Positions 1 through 6,707 of a stretch of DNA of 16,189 nucleotides are shown here, one piece after another. The notes beneath the pieces were generated by a model. That model was given only the letters and a program-made list of their open reading frames with translations, ran no database searches and was not told where the DNA came from. This stretch comes from Verrucomicrobiota bacterium. Lineage in GTDB: Bacteria; Verrucomicrobiota; Verrucomicrobiia; Opitutales; UBA953. Within the stretch, counting starts at the first letter, position 1, and each line of letters begins with the position of its first letter. The position numbers were made by a program, and so were the translations under genes. The stretch is from assembly GCA_009924535.1 (NCBI GenBank), contig RFRI01000006.1, positions 1 to 16,189 on the forward strand, in the 5' to 3' direction.

Positions 1-1
1 T

Positions 2-649
2 GAAGCTTGGTTGCGCGCCTTCGATGTCATCCTGCTCGGCGGTTCCTCCATGCCCGCACCGTTGCTCGCCGAGATCCGGACGCGACGCCTGCCCGTCTTC
101 CTGACCTACGGCTCCACGGAAACCGCGGCGGCCTGCGCGCTGTGTCCGCCGGAGAAGATCTGGTCGGGAGAATCCGTGCGCGGCACGCCCCTGCCAGGCG
201 TGGGCTTCACGTCGAACGACGAGGGCGTGGTCACCATCGCCACTCCGGCGCTCGGCCTCGGGGTATGGCCGGACGCCCCGCTCGAAAGCCCTTGGACGAG
301 CGGCGACCGGGGCGATGTGTCGCCGGACGGCAGTGTCAAGATTTCCGGCCGCGCCGATCGCGTGATCATCACCGGTGGCGAGAAGGTCGATCCCGCCCGC
401 GTGGAACAAGCCCTGCTCTCGACCGGACTCGTGAAGGAAGCGCTCGTGCTCGGCATGGTCGATGCGACGTGGGGCGAAGTCGTGACGGCCTGCGTGATCG
501 GACCGTCATCGGCCGAAGGCGCGCTCCGCAAGGCGTGCGAACAGCTCGAGCCGGCGGCCCGCCCGAGGCGCTACGTGTTCGTCCCGTCGATGCCGACCAA
601 CGCCAGCGGCAAGCCGGATCGGGAAGCGATCGCGAAGCTGACCGCTTAG
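2..649 (+). CDS. menE: o-succinylbenzoate--CoA ligase (MenE-like), C-terminal part, 5' truncated by window edge
   Basis: The reading frame is open to the left edge, so the true start lies outside; about 215 C-terminal residues are visible. It is an AMP-forming acyl-CoA synthetase (ANL family). Visible motifs are ILLGGSSMP, YGSTETAA (adenine-site loop), SGDRGD (ribose-binding Asp), GRADRVIITGGEKVDP (hinge and C-terminal domain) and the end motif NASGKPDRE, whose Lys is the adenylation lysine. The GGEKVDPARVE and DATWGEVV spacing fits MenE, which activates o-succinylbenzoate with CoA in menaquinone synthesis. Another short acyl-CoA ligase cannot be excluded because the substrate-pocket half is outside. 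The TAG stop overlaps the TAA stop of the convergent kdsA, with no hairpin between them. Confidence 0.75.
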   Translation, partial: EAWLRAFDVILLGGSSMPAPLLAEIRTRRLPVFLTYGSTETAAACALCPPEKIWSGESVRGTPLPGVGFTSNDEGVVTIATPALGLGVWPDAPLESPWTSGDRGDVSPDGSVKISGRADRVIITGGEKVDPARVEQALLSTGLVKEALVLGMVDATWGEVVTACVIGPSSAEGALRKACEQLEPAARPRRYVFVPSMPTNASGKPDREAIAKLTA

Positions 650-1440
650 GCGCGGACGGCCTTCCAGACGCGCAGGCAGGATTCGACGAGCGCCGGGAAT
701 TCCGCGAGGGGCACCTGGGAAGGACCATCCGAGATGGCCTTCTTCGGGTCCGGATGGGTCTCCATGAAGAGGCCATCGGCGCCGGCGGCGAGCGCCGCCT
801 TGGCAAGGACCGGGACGTATTCGCGCTGACCGCCGGAAGAGCCGCCGGCCGCGCCGGGGAGTTGTACCGCATGCGTGGCGTCCATGATCGTCGGATGGCC
901 GAAGCCGGCCATGATCGGGAAGGAACGCATGTCGACGACGAGGTTCTGGTAGCCGAAGGTCGTGCCCCGATCGGTCTGCCAGATCTCGGCGGCCTGGGCC
1001 CCTTCGAGCTTATCGACCACGAAGCGCATCTCGAACGGGGAGAGGAACTGGCCCTTCTTCACGTTGACGACCTTGCCGGTCTTGGCGGCGGCGACGAGCA
1101 GGTCGGTCTGACGGCACATGAACGCCGGGATCTGCAGCACGTCGACGACCTTGCCGACGGCTTCGCACTGCTCCGGACCATGGATATCGGTGAGGACATG
1201 GAAGCCGTAGTCCTTCTTCACCATCGCCAGAAGATCGAGGCCGGCCTGCATGCCGGGTCCGCGATCGCCGCCGAGCGAGGTGCGGTTGGCCTTGTCGTAC
1301 GACCCCTTGAAGATGACGTTCAGCTCCGGATGGCGGGCGGCCAGCGCCTTGAGCTCCGTGGCGACGGTCCGGCAATTGGACTCCGATTCGAGGGAGCAAG
1401 GTCCGGCGATGAGGAGCAGACGGCGCTTATCGTGCAGCAT
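646..1440 (-). CDS. kdsA: 3-deoxy-D-manno-octulosonate 8-phosphate synthase (KDO-8-P synthase), metal-dependent class
   Basis: A 264-residue cytoplasmic enzyme that condenses phosphoenolpyruvate with arabinose 5-phosphate to KDO-8-P, the first committed step to the KDO of lipopolysaccharide. The length matches the family, and signatures are seen at IAGPCSLES (12-20), FKGSYDKANRTS (44-55), LTDIHGP (83-89) and METHPDP (226-232). Cys15, His190, Glu227 and Asp238 line up with the four metal ligands known for Aquifex KdsA (Cys11, His185, Glu222, Asp233), so this should be a metal-dependent (class II) enzyme, not the Asn-containing E. coli type. The ATG start leaves almost no N-terminal extension. 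It is the last gene of the minus-strand block, 49 bases after polX, with no Shine-Dalgarno sequence upstream. Confidence 0.95.
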   Translation of the reverse strand: MLHDKRRLLLIAGPCSLESESNCRTVATELKALAARHPELNVIFKGSYDKANRTSLGGDRGPGMQAGLDLLAMVKKDYGFHVLTDIHGPEQCEAVGKVVDVLQIPAFMCRQTDLLVAAAKTGKVVNVKKGQFLSPFEMRFVVDKLEGAQAAEIWQTDRGTTFGYQNLVVDMRSFPIMAGFGHPTIMDATHAVQLPGAAGGSSGGQREYVPVLAKAALAAGADGLFMETHPDPKKAISDGPSQVPLAEFPALVESCLRVWKAVRA

Positions 1441-1489
1441 GCCGCAGGATAGGACGGGCCGCGCCCTCAGGGCGAGCCGTAAGGAGCGC

Positions 1490-3214
1490 TCAGCGACCCA
1501 GCCAGGACAGCACTTCCGGCAGCGAACGCGTGTTGAGCACCTGCTCGGGCGTCAGCCAGCCTTTGCGGGCGATCCGCACGCCATGCGCGGCGAAGCCCAG
1601 CTGATCGACGTCGTGCGCGTCCGGATTGATCGAGCACAGCACGCCCTTCTCCGCCGCGCGCCGCCACCAGCGCCAGTCGAGGTCGAGGCGCCACGGGTTG
1701 GCGTTGAGCTCGATGATCGTGTCATTGGCCGCCGCGGCGTCGATGACCTTGGCGATGTCGACGTCGTAGGGTTCGCGCTTATTGAGCAGACGGCCGGTGA
1801 GATGGCCGACCATGTCGACATGCTCGTTCTCGATGGCCTTGATGATCCGAGCCGTCTGGGCTTCGCGGTCCAAGGTGAACAGGTTGTGCACCGAGGCCAC
1901 GACGAAGTCCAGACGCGCAAGGACGTCGTCGGAGAAGTCGAGCGTGCCGTCTTTGAGGATGTCGACTTCGCTGCCCGAGAGCACCCGCACGCGATACTTC
2001 TTCGAGGCATTGAGTTTGGCGATATCCTCGAGCTGCTTCTCCAGGCGAGCCTCGTCGAGGCCGCCGGCCTGGAAGCTGGACTTCGAGTGGTCGGAGATGC
2101 CGAGGTATTCCCAGCCATGGGCTTCGGCGGCGGCCGCCATCTGGTCTAGCGTGTGGTCGCCGTCGGATTCCGTGGTGTGGTTATGGAAGACGCCGCGCAG
2201 GTCGGAGAGCTGGACGAGCTTCGGCAATTTGCCGGCTTCGGCGGCGTCGATCTCACCGTTGCCCTCGCGGAGTTCGGGCGGAATCCACGGCAGGCCGAGC
2301 GCGCGGAAGACCTCTTCCTCGCTGGTGGCGCCAGGCGCGACGGACTTCTCATCGACGGACTTGAAGCCCCACTCGCTCATGCTCAGTCCGCGGCCGAGCG
2401 CACGATGGCGCATCGCGACATTGTGCTCCTTGGACCCCGTGAAGTGATGGAGCGCGAAATAGAACTGTTCGGCGGGGACGACGCGGAGGTCGGCCTGCAG
2501 GCCGTTCTCGAAGCGTACGCTGGACTTCGTTTCGCCATGGGCGGTGACCTCCTTGACGCCCGGATACGCGACGAACCAATCCATGATCGGCTTGGGTTCC
2601 GACGAGGCCACGAGGAAGTCGAGGTCGCCGACGGTCTCGCGGGCGCGGCGGAGCGAGCCGGCGGATTCGGCGAGCGAGACCTGCGGCAAGGCGCGCAGAC
2701 CGGCAAGGATCGGCTCGGCGATGGCGGCGGCCTCGTACCAGCGATGGCGCTTGCCGTAGGCGATGCGGTTCTTGATGCCTTCGAGGATCTTCTCCTGGGT
2801 CTTCTCGCCGAAGCCCTTGAGCTCGGCGACGGCGCCGGATTCGCAGACCTCCTTGAGTTTCGCGAGGTCCTCGACGGAGAGCTGGGTCCAGAGCGCGCGG
2901 ACCTTCTTCGGGCCGAGCCCAGGAATCTGCATCACCTCGAGGAGTCCGGCGGGAATCGAAGCCTTGAGCTTCTGGTGGAAAGGCAGGACGCCGTCGCGAC
3001 GGAGCGTCGTGATCTTGTCGACGAGCGCCTCACCCAAGCCCGGGATATCGGCCAGCTTGCCGCTATCGATGAGCTCGCCGAGGTCCTCGGTCATGTTCTC
3101 GAGGATGCGGGCCCCGGCGGAGTAGGCGCGGATCTTGAACGGGTTCTCCCCGGTCAGCTCCATGAACGTGGCGATCTCGTCGAGGACGCCTGCGATGTCG
3201 TTCTTCTCCATCAT
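1490..3214 (-). CDS. polX: DNA polymerase/3'-5' exonuclease PolX (family X polymerase plus PHP domain)
   Basis: A 574-residue protein, the size of Bacillus and Deinococcus PolX (about 570). The N-terminal part holds helix-hairpin-helix motifs (IPGLG at 57-61 and 97-101, GFGEKT near 134). The polymerase palm carries GSLRR (186-190), GDLDF with Asp197/Asp199, and a third Asp near 242 (ADLRVV). The C-terminal PHP phosphoesterase starts around 340 with HNH (344-346) and continues with SDHS (374-377), SEVDIL (415-420), SVHN (441-444), GHLTGR (470-475) and NPDAHD (530-535). All expected metal-binding blocks look intact. The family acts in gap filling and base-excision repair, with a 3'-5' exonuclease in the PHP part. 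The first of two tandem ATGs overlaps the gmk stop as ATGA, indicating coupling; the second ATG is an alternative start. Confidence 0.95.
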   Translation of the reverse strand: MMEKNDIAGVLDEIATFMELTGENPFKIRAYSAGARILENMTEDLGELIDSGKLADIPGLGEALVDKITTLRRDGVLPFHQKLKASIPAGLLEVMQIPGLGPKKVRALWTQLSVEDLAKLKEVCESGAVAELKGFGEKTQEKILEGIKNRIAYGKRHRWYEAAAIAEPILAGLRALPQVSLAESAGSLRRARETVGDLDFLVASSEPKPIMDWFVAYPGVKEVTAHGETKSSVRFENGLQADLRVVPAEQFYFALHHFTGSKEHNVAMRHRALGRGLSMSEWGFKSVDEKSVAPGATSEEEVFRALGLPWIPPELREGNGEIDAAEAGKLPKLVQLSDLRGVFHNHTTESDGDHTLDQMAAAAEAHGWEYLGISDHSKSSFQAGGLDEARLEKQLEDIAKLNASKKYRVRVLSGSEVDILKDGTLDFSDDVLARLDFVVASVHNLFTLDREAQTARIIKAIENEHVDMVGHLTGRLLNKREPYDVDIAKVIDAAAANDTIIELNANPWRLDLDWRWWRRAAEKGVLCSINPDAHDVDQLGFAAHGVRIARKGWLTPEQVLNTRSLPEVLSWLGR

Positions 3215-3804
3215 GGGCGACGGGCCTTCTCGGCGAGATAGATGCGCCGGAGGGCGGCGAAGTCGGCTTCACGGCTGCCGCTCTCGATCACATGCTGGTA
3301 GGAACCTGCGTGGCGGATTTCCTCTTCGGCGGCGGCCACGCGACGATCGATCTCGTCAGCCGGATCGGTGCCACGTCCCGTGAGCCGGCGGCGGAGTTCG
3401 TCGTGATCGCTCACGCGGATGAAGACCGTCACCAGCGCGGCGGCGAGCCGAGCGTCGGCGGCGCCTTTGGCGCGGATCGTGGCCGCGCCCTGGACATCGA
3501 CGTTCAACAGCGCGTCAAAGCCGGCGCCGAGGTGCGTGGCGACGTCGGCCGCCCGCGGGCCGTAAAGATTACCGTGCACCGTGGCGTGCTCGAGAAAGAT
3601 GCCTTGCGAGACCTGCTGCTCGAAGCTGGCCCGGGAAAGGAAATGATAGTCGACGCCGTCCGCTTCGCCGGCGCGCGGGGCGCGGGTGGTGCAGGTGATC
3701 ACGCGGCGGATGGCCTGCGGGTAGGCTTCGGTCAGCCGGGAACAGAGCGTGGTCTTGCCGCTGCCGGCAGGACCAGAGACGACGATGAGCAGGGCGCGGC
3801 TCAC
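3211..3804 (-). CDS. gmk: Guanylate kinase
   Basis: A 197-residue kinase that phosphorylates GMP to GDP in purine nucleotide synthesis. The P-loop GPAGSGKTT is near residues 11-19, followed by the GMP-binding segment (TTRAPRAGE, DYHFLS, then FLEHATVHGNLYG) and LNVDVQGA, all standard for Gmk. The lid region RGTDPADEIDRR is also present. The usual NDD-like motif near the C-terminus reads ESGSREAD here, a small deviation. The frame is open far upstream, but Gmk homology begins at MSRALLIVVSG, so the start is a GTG that overlaps the upstream stop as GTGA. Its own TGA overlaps the polX ATG. This is a single-copy essential function in most bacteria. Confidence 0.93.
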   Translation of the reverse strand: MSRALLIVVSGPAGSGKTTLCSRLTEAYPQAIRRVITCTTRAPRAGEADGVDYHFLSRASFEQQVSQGIFLEHATVHGNLYGPRAADVATHLGAGFDALLNVDVQGAATIRAKGAADARLAAALVTVFIRVSDHDELRRRLTGRGTDPADEIDRRVAAAEEEIRHAGSYQHVIESGSREADFAALRRIYLAEKARRP

Positions 3805-4379
3805 GCGAGGCGGAAGGACTGGACGACACACGCGACGCCCAGCAGGAGGCTCAGGCCGCCGACGACCTTGCGGCGTCCGTCCGTCGCGAGGACCCAGTCG
3901 CACTGGCGACAGAAGACCGGCGGAGAGCAGGCCCACCAGAAGCCGAAGAGGATGAGCACGCCGTAGCTGACCGAAGCGTCGAGGAGGCTGGAGGGAAGCT
4001 GGCGATACCCTGCGTCCAAGGCGTGACGGGCGAGGAAGAGCATGATCACCCCGAGCGCCCGGACCGACAGGAAGTCCGGCATGTAAACGAAGGTCAGCAG
4101 GCTCGCGCCGATGAAGCCGATCACTACCGGCATACGCGGCAAGCCCGCGAGATCGGCATCGGGGATGTTCATGAGCCACCAGCCGAACCAAGCGATGGCG
4201 ACGAGTCCGAGGAGATAAGTGGCGCCCTTCGAACGGCGGAAGGATCGCAGGACCGGCGCGTCGGTGACGATAAGCCAGCCGGCGAGGAGCAGGAAGGCGG
4301 CGAGCGCGTAGTAGGCTTGGGCGAGGGTCACGCCTCCCATTAGGACGAGGCCGAGGCCCGAGGCAACCCGTAGGTTCAA
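3801..4379 (-). CDS. Uncharacterised multi-pass membrane protein between queG and gmk
   Basis: I do not recognise the family. The product is about 192 residues from a TTG start that overlaps the queG stop as TTGA, or 179 residues from an internal ATG (4340-4338). The TTG is favoured because the extra residues are hydrophobic and because the 4-base overlap matches the other junctions of this block, but this is not certain. About six hydrophobic segments are visible (for example ALAAFLLLAGWLIV, ATYLLGLVAIAWFGWWL, VVIGFIGASLLTFVYM, YGVLILFGFWWACS and a C-terminal GGLSLLLGVACVV). A CRQC pair of cysteines sits between the last two. It lacks a signal peptidase site. It lies in a coupled chain of soluble enzymes (queG, gmk, polX), with no obvious functional link. 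Confidence 0.75.
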   Translation of the reverse strand: MNLRVASGLGLVLMGGVTLAQAYYALAAFLLLAGWLIVTDAPVLRSFRRSKGATYLLGLVAIAWFGWWLMNIPDADLAGLPRMPVVIGFIGASLLTFVYMPDFLSVRALGVIMLFLARHALDAGYRQLPSSLLDASVSYGVLILFGFWWACSPPVFCRQCDWVLATDGRRKVVGGLSLLLGVACVVQSFRLA

Positions 4380-5383
4380 CGGGCGCGCAGGCGCGCGACG
4401 GACCAGGCGGCGTGTTCGGCCACCATCGGGTCCGCGTGTCCCAGGAGCGCCTCGGCGGCGGGAAGATCGGCGCGCTCGCCGACGTTGCCCAAGACCGTGA
4501 GCGCATTGCGGCGCCAGCGGGCGAGCCCGAGGCGTTCGACCGGCGTGCCCTTGAAGTGCGCAAGGAACTGCTCGTCCGTCCAGGCCAGCGTCACCCGGAG
4601 CGGCGGATGCGGGCGAGGAGCGAAGCGGGCTTCGCGGGTAGCCACGGCCCACTTGTTCCACGGGCAGACGTCGAGGCAGTCGTCGCAGCCGAACACGCGG
4701 TCGCCGAGGGCTTCGCGGAATTCGACGGGGATGGCGCCCTTATGCTCGATGGTCAGGTACGCCAGGCACTTGCGCGCATCCATCTTATAGGGGGCGATGA
4801 TCGCCGCCGTCGGACAGGCTTCGATGCAGCGCGTGCACGTGCCGCAGCGGTCCGGCTCCTTGGTCGTCGCGGCTTCCAGCTCAAGGGTCGTCAGGATGAC
4901 CCCGAGGAAAAGCCACGTCCCGGCGCCGCGATGGATGAGGATCGTGCTCTTGCCCTGCCAGCCGAGGCCGGCGGCGGCGGCGACAGGTTTTTCCAGCACC
5001 GGACCGGTATCGACGTACGGCTTCTGCTCGCCGCCGAGTTCGCGCATCACCTCGCAGAGCTGCTTCAATCGCTCGAGCAGCACGTCGTGGTAGTCGGCGC
5101 CCAGCGCGTACTTCGCGATGCGGTAGCCGGCCGGCGGATGCGGCTGGTAATAATTGAGCCCGACCACCACGAGGCTACGGGCCTCCGGCATGACCTTGCG
5201 GGCATCGGTGCGACGATCGGGATTGCGGGCCAGCCAGGCCATGTCGCCGTGCATGCCGTCGGCGATCCACTTCTTGAAATAGTCGGCGCGGACATCGACC
5301 TCGACCGACGCGACGCCGAAGGCATCGAAGCCCAGCGCCTTCGCCGAAGCCGCGAGTCGCTGGCGGAGGGCGCGGGAGTCCAT
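4376..5383 (-). CDS. queG: Epoxyqueuosine reductase QueG
   Basis: A 335-residue cobalamin- and iron-sulfur-dependent enzyme that reduces epoxyqueuosine to queuosine in the wobble base of tRNA-Tyr, -His, -Asn and -Asp. The N-terminal cobalamin-binding part includes VVGLNYYQ, AKYALGADYHD, the VDTGPVLEK segment holding the likely catalytic Asp125, and GWQGKSTILI. Two 4Fe-4S clusters are indicated by CGTCTRCIEACP (180-191) plus Cys206, and by CDDCLDVCPWNKW (233-245). The C-terminal 50 residues form a short HEAT-like repeat region. The length is slightly below E. coli QueG (379) and close to the shorter bacterial forms. It starts 5 bases after the coaC stop, so it is cotranscribed; its stop overlaps the start of the next membrane-protein gene. 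Confidence 0.95.
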   Translation of the reverse strand: MDSRALRQRLAASAKALGFDAFGVASVEVDVRADYFKKWIADGMHGDMAWLARNPDRRTDARKVMPEARSLVVVGLNYYQPHPPAGYRIAKYALGADYHDVLLERLKQLCEVMRELGGEQKPYVDTGPVLEKPVAAAAGLGWQGKSTILIHRGAGTWLFLGVILTTLELEAATTKEPDRCGTCTRCIEACPTAAIIAPYKMDARKCLAYLTIEHKGAIPVEFREALGDRVFGCDDCLDVCPWNKWAVATREARFAPRPHPPLRVTLAWTDEQFLAHFKGTPVERLGLARWRRNALTVLGNVGERADLPAAEALLGHADPMVAEHAAWSVARLRAR

Positions 5384-5388
5384 CGGGC

Positions 5389-5937
5389 TTAGCCGAGGAT
5401 CGAGAGCACGCGGCTGACGATCTCTTCGACCGGCGCCAGCTTGCCGATGCCTTCATAACCGCAGGCCAGCATGCCTTCGGCCGGTTCGACGATCGCGTGT
5501 CCGCGCGAACGGAGGGTCTTCAGGTTAGCCTGGGTCGCGGCGTGCTCGTACATCTTGCCGTTCATCGCCGGGCAAAGGAGAACCGGGCCGCGGGTGGCGA
5601 GGTAGACGCTGGTCAGGAGATCGGGGGCCAGGCCGTGGGCGAACTCGGCCATCACGTGGGCCGTCAGCGGGGCGACCAGCAGGAGATCGGAGGAGTCGGC
5701 GATTTCAATGTGACCCGGGATGGAGTTGGCGCCTTCCGCCCAAAGATCGAAAGCCACCGGGCGGCGAGACAGCACCTGGAGCGTCATCGGGGTGATGAAC
5801 TGCGTGGCCCCCTTGGTCATGACCACCTGGACCTCGGCGCCGTATTTGACCAGCTGGGAGGTCAGGTCCGCGGCCTTATAAGCGGCGATGGAGCCGGTAA
5901 TGCCGAGGGTGATGCGTTTGCCGACGAGCTGGGACAT
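5389..5937 (-). CDS. coaC: Phosphopantothenoylcysteine decarboxylase, stand-alone CoaC flavoprotein
   Basis: A 182-residue flavoprotein that decarboxylates 4'-phosphopantothenoylcysteine to 4'-phosphopantetheine in coenzyme A synthesis. The FMN-binding N-terminus GITGSIAAYKAADL is followed by His76 in GHIEIAD, the PAMN motif (123-126) and Cys159 in ACGYEGIGKL. These sit one residue off the known catalytic His75, Asn125 and Cys158 of E. coli CoaBC. The protein stops where the CoaB synthetase domain would begin, so the bifunctional CoaBC is split here; no coaB lies in the window. The usual TAN motif reads TAH at 92-94. It is 54 bases downstream of the secreted-protein gene and 5 bases upstream of queG. 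Confidence 0.9.
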   Translation of the reverse strand: MSQLVGKRITLGITGSIAAYKAADLTSQLVKYGAEVQVVMTKGATQFITPMTLQVLSRRPVAFDLWAEGANSIPGHIEIADSSDLLLVAPLTAHVMAEFAHGLAPDLLTSVYLATRGPVLLCPAMNGKMYEHAATQANLKTLRSRGHAIVEPAEGMLACGYEGIGKLAPVEEIVSRVLSILG

Positions 5938-5991
5938 GCTGGTAATAAGGAAAAGAATGGGCGAGAGGCTGGCGAGGCCAAAGCCCGTCTC

Positions 5992-6606
5992 TTACTTAAC
6001 GGGAGCCGCCAGCCCGGCCGGCAACTGGGGAAGGCGCGTAATGGCTCGCAGGTCCGTGCGCATACGCTCCTTGCCGTCCTTACCGTAAAGAACGCAGTGC
6101 GTGGGCACGCGGGTGCCATCGAACTCCTTAGGTCCCGAAAAGATGAACTGCTGGCCCTTCCAGTCGATCTGGACCAGACCGTAGGTCTCCGCGTCGAAAT
6201 AGGCGATGATGGCCGGCTCGATGGTACCGCTGACCTTGAGGGCGTGGGCCGGGCGACCGGCGACCGTGGCGTCGGGGGCGGCGGCGAGCTGTGTGCGGGG
6301 GTCGACGAGCGGTCCGAGCGTCCACATCCAGATGTCTTGGCACACGGAGGCCTTGCCGGCTTCGGAGACGCGCTCGGTCTTGCCGACATACCAGAGCGAC
6401 GGCGGCTGCAAGATGGAGGTGCGGTCGGTGGTCTTCTTGCCACCGTTCAGGCTGAACGTCTCCTCCAGGCGAAATACCTTCAGCAGACGCTCGGCGCCGC
6501 CATGGCGACGGACGATCTCGGCGGCATATTTTACGGGATCATCGGAAGGTCCGGCGGCGAACGCCCGCGCCGTCATGAGGAGCAAAAGGGCGAGGCGGAG
6601 GAGCAT
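5992..6606 (-). CDS. Secreted protein, possibly LolA/LolB-fold (unrecognised family)
   Basis: A 204-residue protein with a clear signal peptide (MLLRLALLLLMTARAFA, likely cut after residue 17, before AGPSDD) and no lipobox Cys. The mature part is soluble and probably periplasmic. The second half (GRPAHALKVSG, AIIAYFDAETYGLVQIDW, EFDGTRVPTHCVLYGKDG) reads like the repeated beta-strand pattern of LolA/LolB-like or DUF4292-type outer-membrane lipoprotein carriers, in which a sheet grips a lipid. That resemblance is from memory of patterns and not a firm assignment. Two cysteines (89 and 171) could form a disulfide. It is the first gene of the seven-gene minus-strand block and is divergent from gnd. 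Confidence 0.8.
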   Translation of the reverse strand: MLLRLALLLLMTARAFAAGPSDDPVKYAAEIVRRHGGAERLLKVFRLEETFSLNGGKKTTDRTSILQPPSLWYVGKTERVSEAGKASVCQDIWMWTLGPLVDPRTQLAAAPDATVAGRPAHALKVSGTIEPAIIAYFDAETYGLVQIDWKGQQFIFSGPKEFDGTRVPTHCVLYGKDGKERMRTDLRAITRLPQLPAGLAAPVK

Positions 6607-6707
6607 GCGGCGGGGTTTCCGTAGCCCAAACTAGCCATTACCTTGCAGAAAACACGGCTTTTCTTGTTTGCCATGACTGCCCCCCGGGGTTCGCATTGGC
6701 TCCTCTT
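6607..6707. promoter_or_regulatory. Divergent intergenic region between the coaC-queG-gmk block and gnd
   Basis: About 100 bases separate the two divergent starts, so promoters for both directions should lie here. The stretch around 6635-6672 is clearly more AT-rich than the flanking genes. I cannot pick convincing -35/-10 pairs on either strand; TTGCAG near 6651 followed 17 bases later by GTTTGC is a weak candidate for gnd. Neither start has a Shine-Dalgarno sequence. Confidence 0.4.

Noticed and set aside
7..1452. Long plus-strand open frame of 481 codons spanning menE and antisense to kdsA
   Set aside because: Its product is Arg/Gly-rich with no recognisable motif, and the same bases encode MenE and KdsA with conserved motifs in other frames. 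It is a high-GC shadow.
1462..1474. Hairpin CGCCC-TCA-GGGCG between polX and kdsA
   Set aside because: The stem has only 5 bp and no T-tract, so it is not convincing as a terminator or attenuator; polX and kdsA are probably cotranscribed.
2153..3241. 362-codon plus-strand frame antisense to polX, Gly/Asp/Leu-rich
   Set aside because: The antisense PolX has every catalytic motif; this frame shows none and overlaps it completely.
4412..5392. 326-codon plus-strand frame antisense to queG, and similar frames at 5497-6624 and 13336-14568
   Set aside because: All are antisense shadows of well-supported genes, with low-complexity charged products and no motifs.
6573..6674. Small minus-strand frame beginning MANKKSRVFCK in the gnd-divergent region
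   Set aside because: The 33-residue frame has an attractive start but runs out of frame into the LolA-like gene start, has no ribosome-binding site and no known match. I could not support it as a gene.
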